NCBI GenBank assembly: GCA_900554605.1
Contig: USHU01000088.1
Span: 1 to 5,495, forward strand
Direction: 5' to 3'
DNA from: an uncultured Actinomyces sp.
Lineage (GTDB): Bacteria; Actinomycetota; Actinomycetes; Actinomycetales; Actinomycetaceae
Length of the DNA stretch: 5,495 nt
Under the pieces are notes generated by a model. The model saw only the letters and a list, made by a program, of their open reading frames with translations. It ran no database searches and was not told where the DNA came from. The position numbers were made by a program, and so were the translations under genes. Shown here in pieces: positions 5,239-5,495 of the stretch. Numbering within the stretch: the stretch's first letter is position 1; each line of letters begins with the position of its first letter.

Positions 5239-5495
5239 GGCTCATCCCCGCGTGTGCGGGGAAAACGTGCCCATCGCACCTGTGATCGAGTCTAGGGCCG
5301 GCTCATCCCCGCGTGTGCGGGGAAAACTCGATGCCGATCGAGTCGAGGTTCGCGTTCCAGGGCTCATCCCCGCGTGTGCGGGGAAAACCCCCGTGCGTTG
5401 TGGTTACCGAATCGAATCCGGGCTCATCCCCGCGTATGCGGGGAAAACTTCTGCAAGCGCTCCTGCGTTTCCTTCCTGCGCGGCTCATCCCCGCG
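5239..5495 (-). CRISPR. Type I-E-like CRISPR array, trailer end, running off the right edge
   Basis: Four full 28-base repeats lie at 5239-5266, 5300-5327, 5361-5388 and 5421-5448, and a 14-base partial fifth at 5482-5495. Spacers are 5267-5299 (33), 5328-5360 (33), 5389-5420 (32) and 5449-5481 (33), all different. Repeats 1-3 are identical; repeat 4 has A for G at 5436. Each repeat holds CCCCGC and GCGGGG around a four-base loop, the stem read by Cas6e-type enzymes, and the change in repeat 4 is in the loop. On the minus strand the repeat begins GTTTTCCCCGC and ends GCGGGGATGAGCC, like type I-E repeats of Actinobacteria, so transcription is probably leftward, the crRNA 5' handle would be ATGAGCC, and the leader lies beyond 5495. 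No cas gene is in the window. Spacer origins are unknown. Confidence 0.95.

Noticed and set aside
5058..5488. Minus-strand open frames over the CRISPR array with repeated PRTRGDEP-like segments
   Set aside because: These are translations of the CRISPR repeat, a well-known source of false proteins; the periodicity is that of the repeats.

Overview
The window looks like two unrelated pieces of DNA joined near positions 1261-1336. The left piece (1 to about 1277) is visibly AT-rich and carries the C-terminal two thirds of a glucose-6-phosphate dehydrogenase (zwf). Its protein sequence is of streptococcal type. The right piece (about 1337-5495) is GC-rich and actinobacterial in character. It has a TetR regulator, a DkgA-type aldo/keto reductase, a small ACT-domain protein, a DUF4921-type GalT/HIT-like protein and a type I-E-like CRISPR array whose repeat resembles those of Actinomyces, Schaalia and Bifidobacterium relatives. 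Streptococcus and Actinomyces/Schaalia share the oral cavity, so a chimeric contig from an oral metagenome or an amplified single cell is the simplest reading. This is inference; no database search was possible.

Layout: 1-159 is the 5' end of an unrecognised minus-strand gene with a strong Shine-Dalgarno. 160-290 is non-coding and holds an imperfect palindrome. 291 to about 1277 is the broken zwf remnant on the minus strand, with a one-base frameshift at about 700 and its N-terminal third missing. 1261-1336 holds two abutting perfect hairpins exactly where the piece changes. 1344-1363 is a likely terminator for the TetR gene (1367-2101, minus). 2102-2307 is the divergent control region with possible operator palindromes. 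2308-3153 is the aldo/keto reductase. 3240-3646 is the ACT-domain gene, broken by a one-base deletion near 3575. 3697-5013 is the DUF4921-type gene, probably leaderless. 5014-5238 is non-coding, with one possible terminator. 5239 to the window end is the CRISPR array.

How the genes may work together: the TetR regulator and the reductase form a classic divergent pair, so the regulator probably controls the reductase in response to an unknown small molecule. The ACT-domain and DUF4921-type genes follow on the same strand, but each has its own gap and the latter its own promoter-like signal. No cas gene is in view. Repeat polarity suggests that the CRISPR array is transcribed leftward, so its leader should lie beyond the right end and 5014-5238 should be the trailer side.

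I see no convincing new biological system. The most noteworthy things are the hairpin-marked species junction and the two single-base doublet losses, which point to assembly or sequencing artefacts, and the CRISPR trailer end.
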